From Paenibacillus silvestris (GTDB lineage: Bacteria > Bacillota > Bacilli > Paenibacillales > NBRC-103111): DNA of 64,000 nt. The stretch is from contig NZ_WTUZ01000022.1 of NCBI RefSeq assembly GCF_009882985.1, forward strand, positions 1,029,065 through 1,093,064. Reading direction: 5' to 3'. The translations under genes were made by a program, and so were the position numbers. Under the pieces are notes generated by a model. It searched no databases and was not told the origin of the DNA. It saw nothing but the letters and a program-made list of their open reading frames with translations. The first letter of the stretch is position 1; each line of letters begins with the position of its first letter. Shown piece by piece: positions 31,294-39,510 of this stretch.

Positions 31294-31773
31294 ATGGCTT
31301 TTGATTATTTGACACTGGTGGGTAAACAAGTAAGATTGGATCGCGGAGGTCCTGAGTCTCGGCAAGGTCGGGTAGTTTCAGTAGGTTCTGATTATGTCGT
31401 TATTTATAATGAGAAGGATGGACTTGTCTACTACAACACTCAGCATTTAAAGAGTATGACACAAAATACAAAAGACATCTTGGACGTTTTGGAACCAACG
31501 GAGCCTCAACCAATCTTAAGAATAATGCAAGCAGATAACTTTGTTGGGTTGCTGGCTGGCATGAAAAATCTTTGGTGTCAGGTTAACCGTGGAGGACACG
31601 AAAGCGTTCAAGGTGTTGTATCCGAAACAACCCCTGAATATATTACCATGGTTGTGAATCATGAGCTGGTTACTATTTTTACATTTCATATTAAAAGCAT
31701 ATCTTATGGAGTCAAAAAGGAAAATCAGGATGAGAAAAAGGAACAAAAGCAGGATAATAACGAGAAAAAATAA
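31294..31773 (+). CDS. CotB-like spore coat protein
   Basis: This 159-residue protein has two CotB-type repeats: LVGKQVRLDRGGPESRQGRV...YYNTQHLKSM (residues 6-55) and LWCQVNRGGHESVQGVV...IFTFHIKSISYG (about 90-140), closely matching RGGPES and FHIKSIS of B. subtilis CotB, then a Lys/Glu/Asn/Gln-rich tail (ENQDEKKEQKQDNNEKK). The long Ser-rich tail of B. subtilis CotB is absent, so this is a short form. CotB is an outer-coat surface protein. ATG 31294 follows GGAGGG. The gene opens a run with the permease, Sm-repeat and KEG-repeat genes. Confidence 0.85.
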   Translation: MAFDYLTLVGKQVRLDRGGPESRQGRVVSVGSDYVVIYNEKDGLVYYNTQHLKSMTQNTKDILDVLEPTEPQPILRIMQADNFVGLLAGMKNLWCQVNRGGHESVQGVVSETTPEYITMVVNHELVTIFTFHIKSISYGVKKENQDEKKEQKQDNNEKK

Positions 31774-31814
31774 CTCTTCTACGAATGTTTATATTGGAGG
31801 AAGGGGGAGTTCAT

Positions 31815-31934
31815 ATGGTGATCAATCAATTCATTCTACGATGCACATCATATGAAATTCTCCCTTTCCCATTCATTGATCTCAAACATGAATCAATTAC
31901 AGCCAGCCTTTGTGAGGTGCAAGCCCATGGTTAG
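31815..31934 (+). CDS. Possible 39-residue leader ORF overlapping the permease start
   Basis: ATG 31815 is 6 nt from GGGGGAG and opens a 39-codon frame that stops at 31934, 8 bp inside the permease start (ATGGTTAG). The peptide (MVINQFILRCTSYEILPFPF and onward) has no recognised similarity. The strong ribosome site and stop/start overlap suggest translational coupling or a regulatory leader, but its real expression is unknown. Confidence 0.35.
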   Translation: MVINQFILRCTSYEILPFPFIDLKHESITASLCEVQAHG

Positions 31935-33291
31935 TCTGACAACTGTAGTAATCTACATGGTATTTGTAGCCGTCACAGTACTGATCATTTGGCGTCCATT
32001 CGGTATCAACGAATCAATACCTACCTCTATCGGTGCATTGATCCTTATATCCTTAGGGATTGTGTCGCTTTCGGATGTATACCATATCGGAACTATTGTA
32101 AGTGGGGCTAGCATAACCATATTATCGACAATTGTAATGTCCATCGTAATGGAGAGCATTGGAATATTTCGATGGGCGGCTGTTAACTTGGCAATTCGAG
32201 CAAAGGGATCGGGTCGAGCCCTCTTCTGGTACATTAACATATTATGTTTTTTGATGACAATGTTTTTTAATAATGACGGAAGTATCCTAATTACAACTCC
32301 TATCATTATTCAGACCTTAACCATACTCAATCTTAAGACCAGACAAAAAATACCTTATCTTATATCGGGGGCGCTCGTTGCAACCGGAGCTAGTGCTCCA
32401 ATCGGTGTCAGCAACTTGGCAAATCTTATAGCTTTAAAAACAGTGGGATTGGACCTTAACACATATACCGCTATGATGTTTGTACCTGCAATGATAGGAA
32501 TTATTACGATATCGTATTTGCTTTTCGTGTATTTTAAACGTGAGATTCCGGTGAGAATTATGGTTTTACACCCTAAATCGATAATCGATCTTGTACACAA
32601 TGAGCCCGGAACCTATCATCCTCTTAAGGTAAATCCATCGGAAGCACGCTCCATTGATTGGGGACTGTTTCGTATTTGCGTATTCATTGTAATTTTGATC
32701 CGATGCAGCTTTTTCTTGTTGACTCCCCTCGGAATTCCGACGGAATGGCCAGCTATCGTTGGTGCAATTCTACTAATTGCTATCCGATGGAAACGCAAAG
32801 GAATGGGTCCTAAAGATATACTTTTAAAAACACCTTGGCATATTCTAATTTTCGCATTCAGTATTTATGTAATTATTTACGGTCTTCATAATTCAGGTTT
32901 AACTCAATTTATCGTAGGTTGGATTGGCGAAACTGTTGCCAAAAATCACTTTAATGCGATTTTTGGAATGGGGATTTTACTAACAGTGATGTCAAACTTA
33001 TGCAATAACTTGCCGTCAGTTATGATTGGCTCCTTGTCTCTACAAAGTATGGGCTTAGATACCTTTACTCTTCATACCGCTTATTTGGGCAATGTCATTG
33101 GTGCAGATATAGGTTCATTACTGTTGCCAATGGGTACGCTGGCTTCATTAATATGGATGCATATACTTAAAAGGCATAACATAAACCTAACATGGGCGAA
33201 ATATATTAAAGTAACAATTCTGGTCGTACCCATAGCTCTATTTTTAAGCCTACTTTCTTTATATGTTTGGACGGCCTGGTTATTCAAGTGA
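31927..33291 (+). CDS. ArsB/NhaD-type permease (second copy)
   Basis: This 454-residue membrane protein with 11-12 segments is clearly paralogous to 20858-22213: shared FFNNDGSILITTPI, GASAPIGVSNLANLIAL, WHILIFAFSIYVIIYGLHN, NLCNNLPSVMIGSLSL and GADIGSLLLPMGTLASLIWMHI. The Asn-Asp/Asn-Asn loops form the expected ion-binding site; the substrate is unknown. ATG 31927 is 7 nt from GAGGTG and aligns with the paralogue; an in-frame ATG at 31852 would add 25 residues without family similarity. It lies between the CotB-like and Sm-repeat genes, 15 bp from the latter, so transport by the developing spore or mother cell is plausible. Confidence 0.85.
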   Translation: MVSLTTVVIYMVFVAVTVLIIWRPFGINESIPTSIGALILISLGIVSLSDVYHIGTIVSGASITILSTIVMSIVMESIGIFRWAAVNLAIRAKGSGRALFWYINILCFLMTMFFNNDGSILITTPIIIQTLTILNLKTRQKIPYLISGALVATGASAPIGVSNLANLIALKTVGLDLNTYTAMMFVPAMIGIITISYLLFVYFKREIPVRIMVLHPKSIIDLVHNEPGTYHPLKVNPSEARSIDWGLFRICVFIVILIRCSFFLLTPLGIPTEWPAIVGAILLIAIRWKRKGMGPKDILLKTPWHILIFAFSIYVIIYGLHNSGLTQFIVGWIGETVAKNHFNAIFGMGILLTVMSNLCNNLPSVMIGSLSLQSMGLDTFTLHTAYLGNVIGADIGSLLLPMGTLASLIWMHILKRHNINLTWAKYIKVTILVVPIALFLSLLSLYVWTAWLFK

Positions 33292-33306
33292 GAGGAGGTG
33301 AAATAA

Positions 33307-33978
33307 ATGGATTTTTTTCAGAAGCAGCTAGGAGCGGTTATTGATGTTGAATTGATTGGTGATAAACTGCATACAGGCGTTCTAGTAGATGCAGAGCATG
33401 ATATTTTGGTTGTATATAATGGGGAACGCTATATTTACATTCCTACTTATCATGTTCTGAACGTCAGTGTAAGTAGCCAAAAAAGTTTGGCTGACTTCTC
33501 CGCTCCTCCTGAAAAACCAATCAATAATGATAAACAAATTTCTTATAGGAAAATATTATTGAACTCCAAAGGAATATTTTCAGAGATCTTTGTTTCCGGA
33601 AATCAGCCTATTCATGGTTATATTACACATGTGATGACCAATTATTTCGAATTTTACTCCCCCGTATTCAGAACTATGTTTATCCCGTTAGTCCATTTGA
33701 AATGGCTGATTCCCTATAATAACTATCACACTCCATACCTATTGGATAAGAAATTTTTTCCTGTTAATCCTTCTGATTTGCCTCTATCTCGTACCTTTGA
33801 GGAACAAATCAAAAAGTTGGAAGGTAACATTGTCGTTTTTGACTTGGGGAGAAGCTCTAGTAGGATAGGATTATTAAAAGCGATAGATAACAATATTGTT
33901 CATATGATTACGGCGGAGGGCAAGACGTATTATACGAACATCCAGCATATTAAAAGTGTCCACTCGCCGTCTTTGTAA
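33307..33978 (+). CDS. Sm-like triple-repeat protein, CotB-related (second copy)
   Basis: This 223-residue paralogue of the 20154 protein has the same three repeats: LGAVIDVELIGDKLHTGVL with YIYIPTYHVLNV; GIFSEIFVSGNQPIHGYI with FIPLVHLKWLIPY; LEGNIVVFDLGRSSSRIGLL with IQHIKSVHSP. IQHIKSV matches the ending of CotB repeats. The central FEFYSPVFRTMFIPL and SRTFEEQ are conserved between the copies. No signal peptide or membrane segment. ATG 33307 follows GAGGAGGTG. It lies in the spore cluster directly after the permease, suggesting a coat-related role. Confidence 0.75.
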   Translation: MDFFQKQLGAVIDVELIGDKLHTGVLVDAEHDILVVYNGERYIYIPTYHVLNVSVSSQKSLADFSAPPEKPINNDKQISYRKILLNSKGIFSEIFVSGNQPIHGYITHVMTNYFEFYSPVFRTMFIPLVHLKWLIPYNNYHTPYLLDKKFFPVNPSDLPLSRTFEEQIKKLEGNIVVFDLGRSSSRIGLLKAIDNNIVHMITAEGKTYYTNIQHIKSVHSPSL

Positions 33979-34002
33979 TGGAAATCCAAGGAGGTAATAA
34001 GT

Positions 34003-34581
34003 ATGCCAGGAGGAAAAGGCCCCGGTAAGCATGGCCATGAACACGGTGAACATAAGCATGAAAAGGGAAAATCTGAACAAGAAGTAAAGGAAACAAACAG
34101 TAAAGAAGAAAAAGAAGAAGAAAAAGGTCTGGAAGCCAAGAAGGGTAAAGATCAAAAAGAAGAAAAAGGCAAGGAAGAAAAAGGTAAGGAACATAAGGGA
34201 GAAAAAGGCAAGGAAGATGAAAAAGGTAAGGAACCTAAGGGAGAAAAAGGCAAGGAAGATGAAAAAGGTAAGGAACCTAAGGGAGAAAAAGGCAAGGAAG
34301 ATGAAAAAGGTAAGGAGCCTAAGGAAGAAAAGGGCAAGGAAGATGAAAAAGGCAAGGAGCCTAAGGGAGAAAAAGGCAAGGAAGATGAAAAAGGCAAGGA
34401 AGCTAAGGGGGAAAAAGGCAAGGAAGCAGAAAAAGGTAAGGAACATAAGGGAGAAAAAGGCAAGGAAGAAGAAAAAGGTAAGGAACATAAGGGAGAAAAA
34501 GGCAAGGAATCCGAAAAAGGTAAGGAATCAAAGGGAGAAAAAGGTAAGGGTGAAGAAAAAAAGGGTAAAAAGGGCCATTGA
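34003..34581 (+). CDS. Lys/Glu/Gly-rich tandem-repeat protein, probable spore surface
   Basis: This 192-residue protein starts with a His-rich segment (GKHGHEHGEHKHEKGK), then a charged linker, and from about residue 67 eight 14-residue (42-bp) repeats of the form GEKGKEDEKGKEPK with changes at positions 7 and 13 (D, A, E, S; P, A, H, S). It has no Cys or aromatic residues and should be disordered or form charge-paired helices. Repetitive hydrophilic proteins are common in spore coats, and the context (24 bp after the Sm-repeat gene, good AGGAGG) supports that. The sequence is low complexity, so homology searches will mislead. Confidence 0.7.
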   Translation: MPGGKGPGKHGHEHGEHKHEKGKSEQEVKETNSKEEKEEEKGLEAKKGKDQKEEKGKEEKGKEHKGEKGKEDEKGKEPKGEKGKEDEKGKEPKGEKGKEDEKGKEPKEEKGKEDEKGKEPKGEKGKEDEKGKEAKGEKGKEAEKGKEHKGEKGKEEEKGKEHKGEKGKESEKGKESKGEKGKGEEKKGKKGH

Positions 34582-34870
34582 GAATTATTTAGGCTGGCCT
34601 GGCGAGACAAACCTAGGTGCGTTAGATCCGCGTATAGGGGACTGTCGACAATCTATCCAACTAACAGATGTTTTGAATGGCCGTGTAGAATTTATTTCTA
34701 TATGGTCTTTTTATTTTATACGATTAAGATAGTTTGATTCCATTTTATTTCTCGTCGGGGAGGTCATTGCTTTTGCTCGATATAGTGAGATGAATCAATT
34801 GAGCATCCGATCTTTTTGCAGCAATAGAGGGGGAATTGTGAATATTTTATGAAGAATAGTGCAGTAAGCA

Positions 34871-34924
34871 TTGACACTCAAGGGGGTACTTATATAGAAT
34901 TGTTGAAAATGATAATTATTCTCA
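34871..34924 (+). promoter_or_regulatory. Sigma-A promoter with Fur box
   Basis: TTGACA at 34871, an 18-bp spacer and TAGAAT at 34895 form a good promoter. TGATAATTATTCTCA at 34910-34924 matches the Bacillus Fur 7-1-7 box (TGATAATTATTATCA) at 14 of 15 positions and overlaps the expected transcription start, so iron-replete repression of the downstream gene is expected. The rest of 34582-34951 shows no other gene or hairpin I can support. Confidence 0.85.
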
Positions 34925-34951
34925 AAATCATCTAGGGGGTTTTCATGCATC

Positions 34952-35959
34952 ATGCTATTATCACAAATTAACAGACTCTGCACTTGGAAAAGCTCGCTGA
35001 TCACGATAGTCATGTCGTGTGTCCTGATCGTTGCAGGTTGCGGACAAGCATCTACGACAACTGACAAGGCAGTTTCACCTACCGCGACAACCTCGGCGGC
35101 ACCTAGCACACCTGCTGAATATACAGTGAAACACGCTATGGGTGAAACGAAAATTTCCGGTACACCGAAGAAAATTGTTGTCCTCACTAACGAAGGGACA
35201 GAAGCTGTGCTGAGCCTAGGCGTGAAGCCGATCGGGGCTGTGAAATCTTTTACAAGCTCAGGTGAATGGTATGACCATATTAAAAATGACATGGGTGGCG
35301 TGCAAATCGTTGGGGATGAAAATCAGCCCAACTTGGAGCTTATCGCATCCTTGAAGCCGGATCTCATTCTCGGTAACAAATTACGTCAGGAGAAAGTCTA
35401 CCAGCAATTGTCTGCTATCGCGCCAACGGTATTCTCCGAGAAGCTGATGGGTGACTGGCAAGTAAACTACCGGATATATGCCGAAGCGATGAACAAGAAG
35501 GCTGAGGGCGATAAAATTATTGGCGATTTTGAGAACCGCATCACGGCATTCAAGCAAAAAGCCGGTGACAAGCTGAACACTAAGGTATCGATTGTACGTT
35601 TCATGCCGGGTAAAGTCCGCATCTACATGAAGGACACGTTCTCCGGCGTCGTGCTAAAGAAGCTCGGCTTGCAACGCCCGGCACCACAGGATCAGGAGAA
35701 GTTTGCGGACGATGTGCAGAAAGAGCGCATTCCAGATATGGACGGCGACGTCCTTTTCTACTTCACATACGATAACGATAAAGGTGAAGGGAATAAATTG
35801 GAACAAGAGTGGCTGAATGACCCGCTTTGGAAAAATCTCGACGTTGTCCAAAAAAGTAATGTACACAAAGTAAGTGACGCGGTCTGGAATACAGCCGGTG
35901 GCATCAAAGCAGCAAACCTGCTGCTGGACGACCTGGAAGGGTATTTTCTCAAAAAATAG
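34952..35959 (+). CDS. Iron-siderophore ABC transporter substrate-binding lipoprotein
   Basis: This 335-residue lipoprotein has lipobox Cys30 (LIVAGC), a Ser/Thr/Pro linker and a periplasmic-binding-protein type III (FhuD/YfiY-like) domain: PKKIVVLTNEGTEAVLSLGVKP, PNLELIASLKPDLILGN, LSAIAPTVF and the C-terminal lobe with VQKSNVHKV and WNTAGGIKAANLLLDDL. It captures ferric siderophores, probably hydroxamate or citrate types. A Fur box covers its promoter and a terminator follows, so it is a single gene; permease and ATPase genes must lie elsewhere. ATG 34952 is about 12 nt from AGGGGG. Confidence 0.9.
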   Translation: MLLSQINRLCTWKSSLITIVMSCVLIVAGCGQASTTTDKAVSPTATTSAAPSTPAEYTVKHAMGETKISGTPKKIVVLTNEGTEAVLSLGVKPIGAVKSFTSSGEWYDHIKNDMGGVQIVGDENQPNLELIASLKPDLILGNKLRQEKVYQQLSAIAPTVFSEKLMGDWQVNYRIYAEAMNKKAEGDKIIGDFENRITAFKQKAGDKLNTKVSIVRFMPGKVRIYMKDTFSGVVLKKLGLQRPAPQDQEKFADDVQKERIPDMDGDVLFYFTYDNDKGEGNKLEQEWLNDPLWKNLDVVQKSNVHKVSDAVWNTAGGIKAANLLLDDLEGYFLKK

Positions 35960-35967
35960 TTCGCACT

Positions 35968-35999
35968 AAAGGCTCGGACGCTACTGTCCGAGCCTTTGC
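35968..35999. terminator. Rho-independent terminator
   Basis: AAAGGCTCGGAC / GTCCGAGCCTTT, a perfect 12-bp stem with a 6-nt loop, ends the siderophore-binding gene. Confidence 0.85.
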
Positions 36000-36063
36000 T
36001 GTTGAACGGATGCATGACGTAAGCAGGATAATGGAGGACGAGAAGTTAGAATTGTCGTTCATG

Positions 36064-36103
36064 AAATGGCGGTGCTCAGGTAATAGGCCTGGCGCCGCCA
36101 TTT
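36064..36103. other. Hairpin downstream of the PhyH gene
   Basis: AAATGGCGG / CCGCCATTT with a 22-nt loop lies just beyond the minus-strand PhyH stop. It may be a weak terminator; no clear T-run on the relevant strand. Confidence 0.4.
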
Positions 36104-36132
36104 CCTGTTTTCAAGCCGCTTGATGCCTCCAA

Positions 36133-36885
36133 TCAGTGACTAGGTGTTGATACATTCACAAACGGATTTCCGGCAATATCTTTTCCACGCGCCAGCCAAA
36201 TTTTGTGACCTGGATTTTTCTCTGGTAGCACCTTCGCCTCTGTGGAGAAATAGCGCATCGTGTATCCGCAGCGGCGATATTCGCTTTTATTAGCTGCAGC
36301 GCCGTGCATGATACGTGAATCATGGAGCGAGCATTCGCCGGGCTCGAGTTCAAAATAAACGGCCTTCGATTCATCGACATTTTTAATTTGTGTGCCAAAG
36401 GTATTGGAGGCCCCATCGACTTTCTCATATTCGGAGAAACCGTTTTCATGCGTTCCGGGAATGACGCGCATACAGCCATTTTCTGTCCAGCTGCGATCAA
36501 TGGCCAACCACACCGTCACAATGCTGTCGAACCGATCCAGGCGTCCATTCCAGTAGGCAGAATCTTCATGCCATGGCGTGGCGCGCCCTACGAGCGGATC
36601 CTTACAAATAAAGTGCGATGACCACAAGCCGATATTGGGTCCAATGATAGGCTCAACGAGATCAAGAACATCATCACTTAGCAAAAACTCAAGCAACCGC
36701 TCGTCTCGAAAGTGCGGGGTGTCCAATTCATCGGAAAGCTTGCTCCCCTTCAGCGCCAATTGTTCTTCAAAAATCGCGGTCAATTCGGCTTGCTTCTCAG
36801 CGCTAAATAATGGCTTTCTGTAAAGAGAATAACCTTGTGCCTTATAAAACTGTATTTCTTCTTCATTCAGCTTTAAGTTCCCCAT
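36133..36885 (-). CDS. Phytanoyl-CoA dioxygenase (PhyH) family protein
   Basis: This 250-residue protein is a non-haem Fe(II)/2-oxoglutarate dioxygenase of the PhyH family. Iron ligands are visible as His106-x-Asp108 in TPWHEDSAYW and distal His194 in RIMHGAAANKS, followed by Arg204/205 (SEYRRCGYTMRYF), which would hold 2-oxoglutarate. NGCMRVIPGTHENG is also typical. It hydroxylates an unknown small molecule in the cytoplasm. ATG 36885 is 9 nt from GGAGG; an ATG three codons upstream touches that site. It is divergent from an AraC regulator and a sugar importer, which suggests a sugar- or plant-derived substrate. Confidence 0.88.
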   Translation of the reverse strand: MGNLKLNEEEIQFYKAQGYSLYRKPLFSAEKQAELTAIFEEQLALKGSKLSDELDTPHFRDERLLEFLLSDDVLDLVEPIIGPNIGLWSSHFICKDPLVGRATPWHEDSAYWNGRLDRFDSIVTVWLAIDRSWTENGCMRVIPGTHENGFSEYEKVDGASNTFGTQIKNVDESKAVYFELEPGECSLHDSRIMHGAAANKSEYRRCGYTMRYFSTEAKVLPEKNPGHKIWLARGKDIAGNPFVNVSTPSH

Positions 36886-37019
36886 GTGTATCATCCTCCA
36901 TAAATGTATTGCATTGATTTCTTCTTCTTCATATTATTATAAAGTCTAGATATGATCTTGTTGCGGAATGATTATTATTGTGCTGTATTGATTTTAAGTG
37001 GAGAGAGGGAAGATGCGGG

Positions 37020-37901
37020 ATGCGCGTTTACGCCAAGAATGTGTTTCAGGATGAGCATGAGTTTCATTATGCGGCTTATCGCTCTATTAAAGATATGACT
37101 GGGCTGCATGACCATGACTTCTACGAAGTTTTTCTAACCTTTGGAGGCGATGTGTACCATCTGGTGAATAATCAAAAGATCATGCTCCCGAGCAACACGT
37201 TAGTGTTTATTCGGCCTAATGATTACCATGCTTATGAGCGAATTGGACAAGGCGACTGTCAAATTATGAATGTTGCCTTCCCATCACAGATCATGGGAGC
37301 TTTGCAATCCTATTTGGGCGAGAGCCGTGTAATCGATCAGTTATTCAACGCGCCATTACCTCCCAGCGTAACCCTTACGCTTTCCGAGACGAATAGATTG
37401 CTGGACCGTTTTCAACAGCTGACGTGGTCTTCTTTTATGAATGAACGGAGTCTTGATGCCAACATCGTATTTAAAATGATGATTACAGAGGTGCTGCTAA
37501 AACTTATCCCTCATTTGGATACGAATAGAGAAGAGAATATGCCCGCGTGGTTAGAAAAATTAAATACTCAAATGAGTAAGAAGGAACATTTTACATCAGG
37601 TTTGTCAGCTATGTATCAGCTTAGCGACATGAGTCCGGAACATATCAGCAGAAGCATCAAAAAGCATTTTGGCTGCACGCCGACAGATTGGATCAATCAT
37701 TTTCGATTACGTCATGGGGCTAATCTGTTGGTGTCAACGGATATGGAGATTATTGAGGTTGCCATGGAGTCTGGCTTCGAGAACCTAAGTCATTTCTATC
37801 ATTTGTTCAAAAAAAAGTTTTATCTTTCGCCTGCGCGCTATAGGAAAGCCAATAAACGCGATGTCATTCCGAGCTTACAGGCTTTTCAGAGACACCAGTA
37901 G
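37020..37901 (+). CDS. AraC-family transcriptional regulator (cupin sensor)
   Basis: The protein has about 293 residues. The N-terminal cupin-like sensing domain shows LHDHDFYEVFLTFGGDVYH and NTLVFIRPNDYHAYE; the C-terminal AraC domain has two helix-turn-helix motifs, ending ESGFENLSHFYHLFKKKFYL and SPARYRK. It probably binds a sugar or its derivative and activates the divergent PhyH gene and the downstream importer. ATG 37020 is 9 nt from GAGGGA; a longer in-frame start at 36978 has no ribosome site. Confidence 0.9.
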   Translation: MRVYAKNVFQDEHEFHYAAYRSIKDMTGLHDHDFYEVFLTFGGDVYHLVNNQKIMLPSNTLVFIRPNDYHAYERIGQGDCQIMNVAFPSQIMGALQSYLGESRVIDQLFNAPLPPSVTLTLSETNRLLDRFQQLTWSSFMNERSLDANIVFKMMITEVLLKLIPHLDTNREENMPAWLEKLNTQMSKKEHFTSGLSAMYQLSDMSPEHISRSIKKHFGCTPTDWINHFRLRHGANLLVSTDMEIIEVAMESGFENLSHFYHLFKKKFYLSPARYRKANKRDVIPSLQAFQRHQ

Positions 37902-38056
37902 AAACGATAGCTCCTGCTCAAGTCTCATTCATTTGCTAGTATCAATCTCAGACACAATTTAATAGATATTCGTGCATTTCCAACTGTAAACGCATACATT
38001 ATGATTTGAATTATAGACAGTCCTACTAATTTTCAAGAATTGGAAAGGGTGTGTAG

Positions 38057-39409
38057 ATGATGAGAAAAAAGTGGTCATCGACTGCTGCAGCAATTTCGTT
38101 AACAATCGCGTTAACTGCATGTACACCTAATGTCGGAGAGTCTACATCTGGTGAAAATAAAAGCGCTGAGCAATCAAATGCAGACGGGAAAAAGCTTACA
38201 TTATGGGTGTTTGCAGAGCCTCACAAACGGTTCTTTGAGGCCGTAAAGGAAGACTTTAAGAAAAAACAACCAGATGTTACGGTTGAGATTAATTTAATGG
38301 AAGGCACAGCACTTGTCGACAAATACTTAGTTATTTCCAAGTCTGGAGGAGATGGAGCACCTGATCTGATCGATATTGAACAAGGACAGTTCCCTAAATT
38401 TATTCGCGGTGACATCCCCTTCGTGCCTTTGAATGACTATCTTAAAAAAGACAATCTAACCGAAGTGATGTCCAAAGGTCGGCAGGCGCTGTATACCATG
38501 AATGACAAGCAGTACGGGATCGAGCATGCAGCAACTGCCTCTGCTCTTTATTATCGTAAGGATTTATTTGATAAAGCGGGAATTAATATAGCCGAGCTAA
38601 AAACGTGGGATCAATTTACAGAGCAAGCTAAAAAACTAGTCGGTGATAAACATTTTATTTTCCCTGGCAACTCCACAACGAAAACGGGAGGGGACCAAAC
38701 CTACTTCGAGTTGTTCATTAAGCAAGAAGGCGGAGATATTGTAACGAAAGATGGTCAACCGGGATTTAATACGCCGGAAGGACAAACAGCACTGAAGCGT
38801 ATGTACGCTTGGAAAAAAGACGGCATCATGGATAAAAACTATTATGACGGCCCCGCCTATTGGGATCAATTCAAGAAGGGGAATTACATAGCAGCTTTCG
38901 GTCCAGATTGGTGGGTGAATCTACTCGCGGATAACGCACCGGAATTGGAGGGCAAATGGGCAGCTGTACCGATGCCTCTAGGCGGCCCCAAATCTGTTCC
39001 AACTACGGTATGGGGCGGAACTGGCTTGATGATTTCAAAGTTTTCCAAGAATAAAGAATTAGCCTGGGAATTTCTGAAGCTTGCTCAACTAACTCCGGAA
39101 AACTCAGTCAAACGCTTCCAAATTGTGAATCTGTTCCCTGCCCTTTTGACTTCCGTCAAGGAGAAGGGCTTGCATGAGCAAAGTAAATATACGAAGTATT
39201 TCAGCGGTCAGGATCTGGGAGAGCTATATGGTAAGCTGGTAGCTGTAGCTCCGAATCAAAACCAGGCTTGGTGGCGGACCTTATTCGCTGATGCTTGGAA
39301 TAAGTATAGATTTGAATTGGAAGAAGGCAAATTGACTCCAGAACAGTTTCTTCAGAAGGTGGATGATGAGTTAAAGCAGTTGATTAAGAAAAATGAAGCT
39401 GCCGGTTAA
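38057..39409 (+). CDS. Family 1 extracellular solute-binding lipoprotein
   Basis: This 450-residue lipoprotein has signal peptide plus lipobox Cys22 (IALTACTP), then a typical two-lobed sugar-binding fold: KLTLWVFAEPHKRFFEAVKEDF, EHAATASALYYRKDLFDKAGI, GPDWWVNLLA and WGGTGLMISKFSKNKELAWEFLKL. It delivers an oligosaccharide or glycoside to the permeases at 39511 and 40407. The ligand is unknown. ATG 38057 follows AAAGGG. The sequence differs clearly from the solute-binding proteins at 45449 and 50530. Confidence 0.9.
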   Translation: MMRKKWSSTAAAISLTIALTACTPNVGESTSGENKSAEQSNADGKKLTLWVFAEPHKRFFEAVKEDFKKKQPDVTVEINLMEGTALVDKYLVISKSGGDGAPDLIDIEQGQFPKFIRGDIPFVPLNDYLKKDNLTEVMSKGRQALYTMNDKQYGIEHAATASALYYRKDLFDKAGINIAELKTWDQFTEQAKKLVGDKHFIFPGNSTTKTGGDQTYFELFIKQEGGDIVTKDGQPGFNTPEGQTALKRMYAWKKDGIMDKNYYDGPAYWDQFKKGNYIAAFGPDWWVNLLADNAPELEGKWAAVPMPLGGPKSVPTTVWGGTGLMISKFSKNKELAWEFLKLAQLTPENSVKRFQIVNLFPALLTSVKEKGLHEQSKYTKYFSGQDLGELYGKLVAVAPNQNQAWWRTLFADAWNKYRFELEEGKLTPEQFLQKVDDELKQLIKKNEAAG

Positions 39410-39510
39410 ATGGCAGACAATTGAAACTTCAAGGGAGATGTGGGAAATCTGCTTCTCCTTTCTTCTTGTTAAATGAGGTTTGGATATTGGGTTATTAGGA
39501 GGTTTGAACG

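Noticed and set aside
34152..34732. Further frames over the KEG repeats (both strands)
   Set aside because: Shadow frames of a low-complexity coding sequence; only the 34003 frame has a ribosome site and spore-cluster spacing.
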